NCBI GenBank assembly: GCA_031256155.1
Contig: JAIRRD010000285.1
Location: 1 to 6,436 of the forward strand
Reading direction: 5' to 3'
DNA length: 6,436 nucleotides
Source: Holophagales bacterium
GTDB lineage: Bacteria; Acidobacteriota; Holophagae; Holophagales; Holophagaceae
In this document: positions 6,321 to 6,436 of the stretch, in pieces
Layout: each line of letters opens with the position of its first letter
Numbering within the stretch: position 1 is the first letter of the stretch
Position numbers and translations under genes: made by a program
The notes under the pieces: generated by a model
Told to the model about the DNA's origin: nothing
The model's input: only the letters and a program-made list of their open reading frames with translations
Databases searched by the model: none

Positions 6321-6436
6321 TATAGCGGTTTAACTTTTCGTAGTTAAACCGCTATGCTGGGATTCGCTTGCGAATCACAGCCGCTCATAGTCCATAGGCG
6401 AGCTTGGCTCGCCGTAAATGGACTATGAAAGCGAAA
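6321..6436. repeat. 116-bp three-hairpin repeat, copy 2 (runs to the window end)
   Basis: This is the reverse complement of 3214-3329 except for two positions, 6358 and 6379. The hairpins corresponding to C, B and A of copy 1 lie at 6322-6355, 6356-6381 and 6386-6427. The two differing bases pair with each other in hairpin B, so the stem is kept (T-A here, read on the copy 1 strand, where copy 1 has C-G). The repeat lies downstream of ruvA in the same orientation relative to that gene as copy 1 has to yibQ. It may continue past the window. Confidence 0.95.

Overview
The window looks like bacterial chromosomal DNA, probably from an alphaproteobacterium. The main clue is an S41 (CtpA-like) protein followed directly by a YibQ-type divergent polysaccharide deacetylase, a pairing I know mostly from alphaproteobacterial cell-envelope loci. 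The lineage call is an inference from gene order and not proven.

Left part (1 to about 3101, + strand): the 3' portion of an IS1595/ISXO2-type transposase gene, whose 5' end lies outside the window. It overlaps by an ATGA a 779-residue single-chain restriction-modification protein (HsdR-like PD-(D/E)xK nuclease, N6-adenine methylase, one HsdS-like target recognition domain). The overlap and a perfect Shine-Dalgarno inside the transposase 3' end suggest that the restriction-modification gene travels as a passenger of the insertion sequence.

Middle and right part (3331 to 6224): a housekeeping segment. On the - strand an S41/PDZ protein is followed by yibQ, whose ribosome binding site overlaps the stop codon of the S41 gene. 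Head-to-head with them on the + strand is ruvA, the Holliday-junction binding subunit. The S41 protein appears to have lost both residues of its Ser/Lys dyad, so it is probably a non-proteolytic PDZ scaffold. Its last codons cross a run of 15 A in the coding strand, where loss of one A would join its frame to the yibQ frame.

This three-gene segment is bracketed by two 116-bp repeats in inverted orientation (3214-3329 and 6321-6436). Each folds into three consecutive hairpins. The copies differ at only two positions, and these two positions pair with each other (C-G in one copy, T-A in the other), which points to selection for, or templated maintenance of, the structure. Each copy lies downstream of a gene 3' end (yibQ, ruvA) in the same orientation relative to that gene. 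The repeat family is not one I recognise, and with the covariation it is the most unusual signal here, together with the transposase/restriction-modification coupling and the poly-A tract.

No rRNA, tRNA or CRISPR array was seen. No gap longer than 300 bases lacks a gene.
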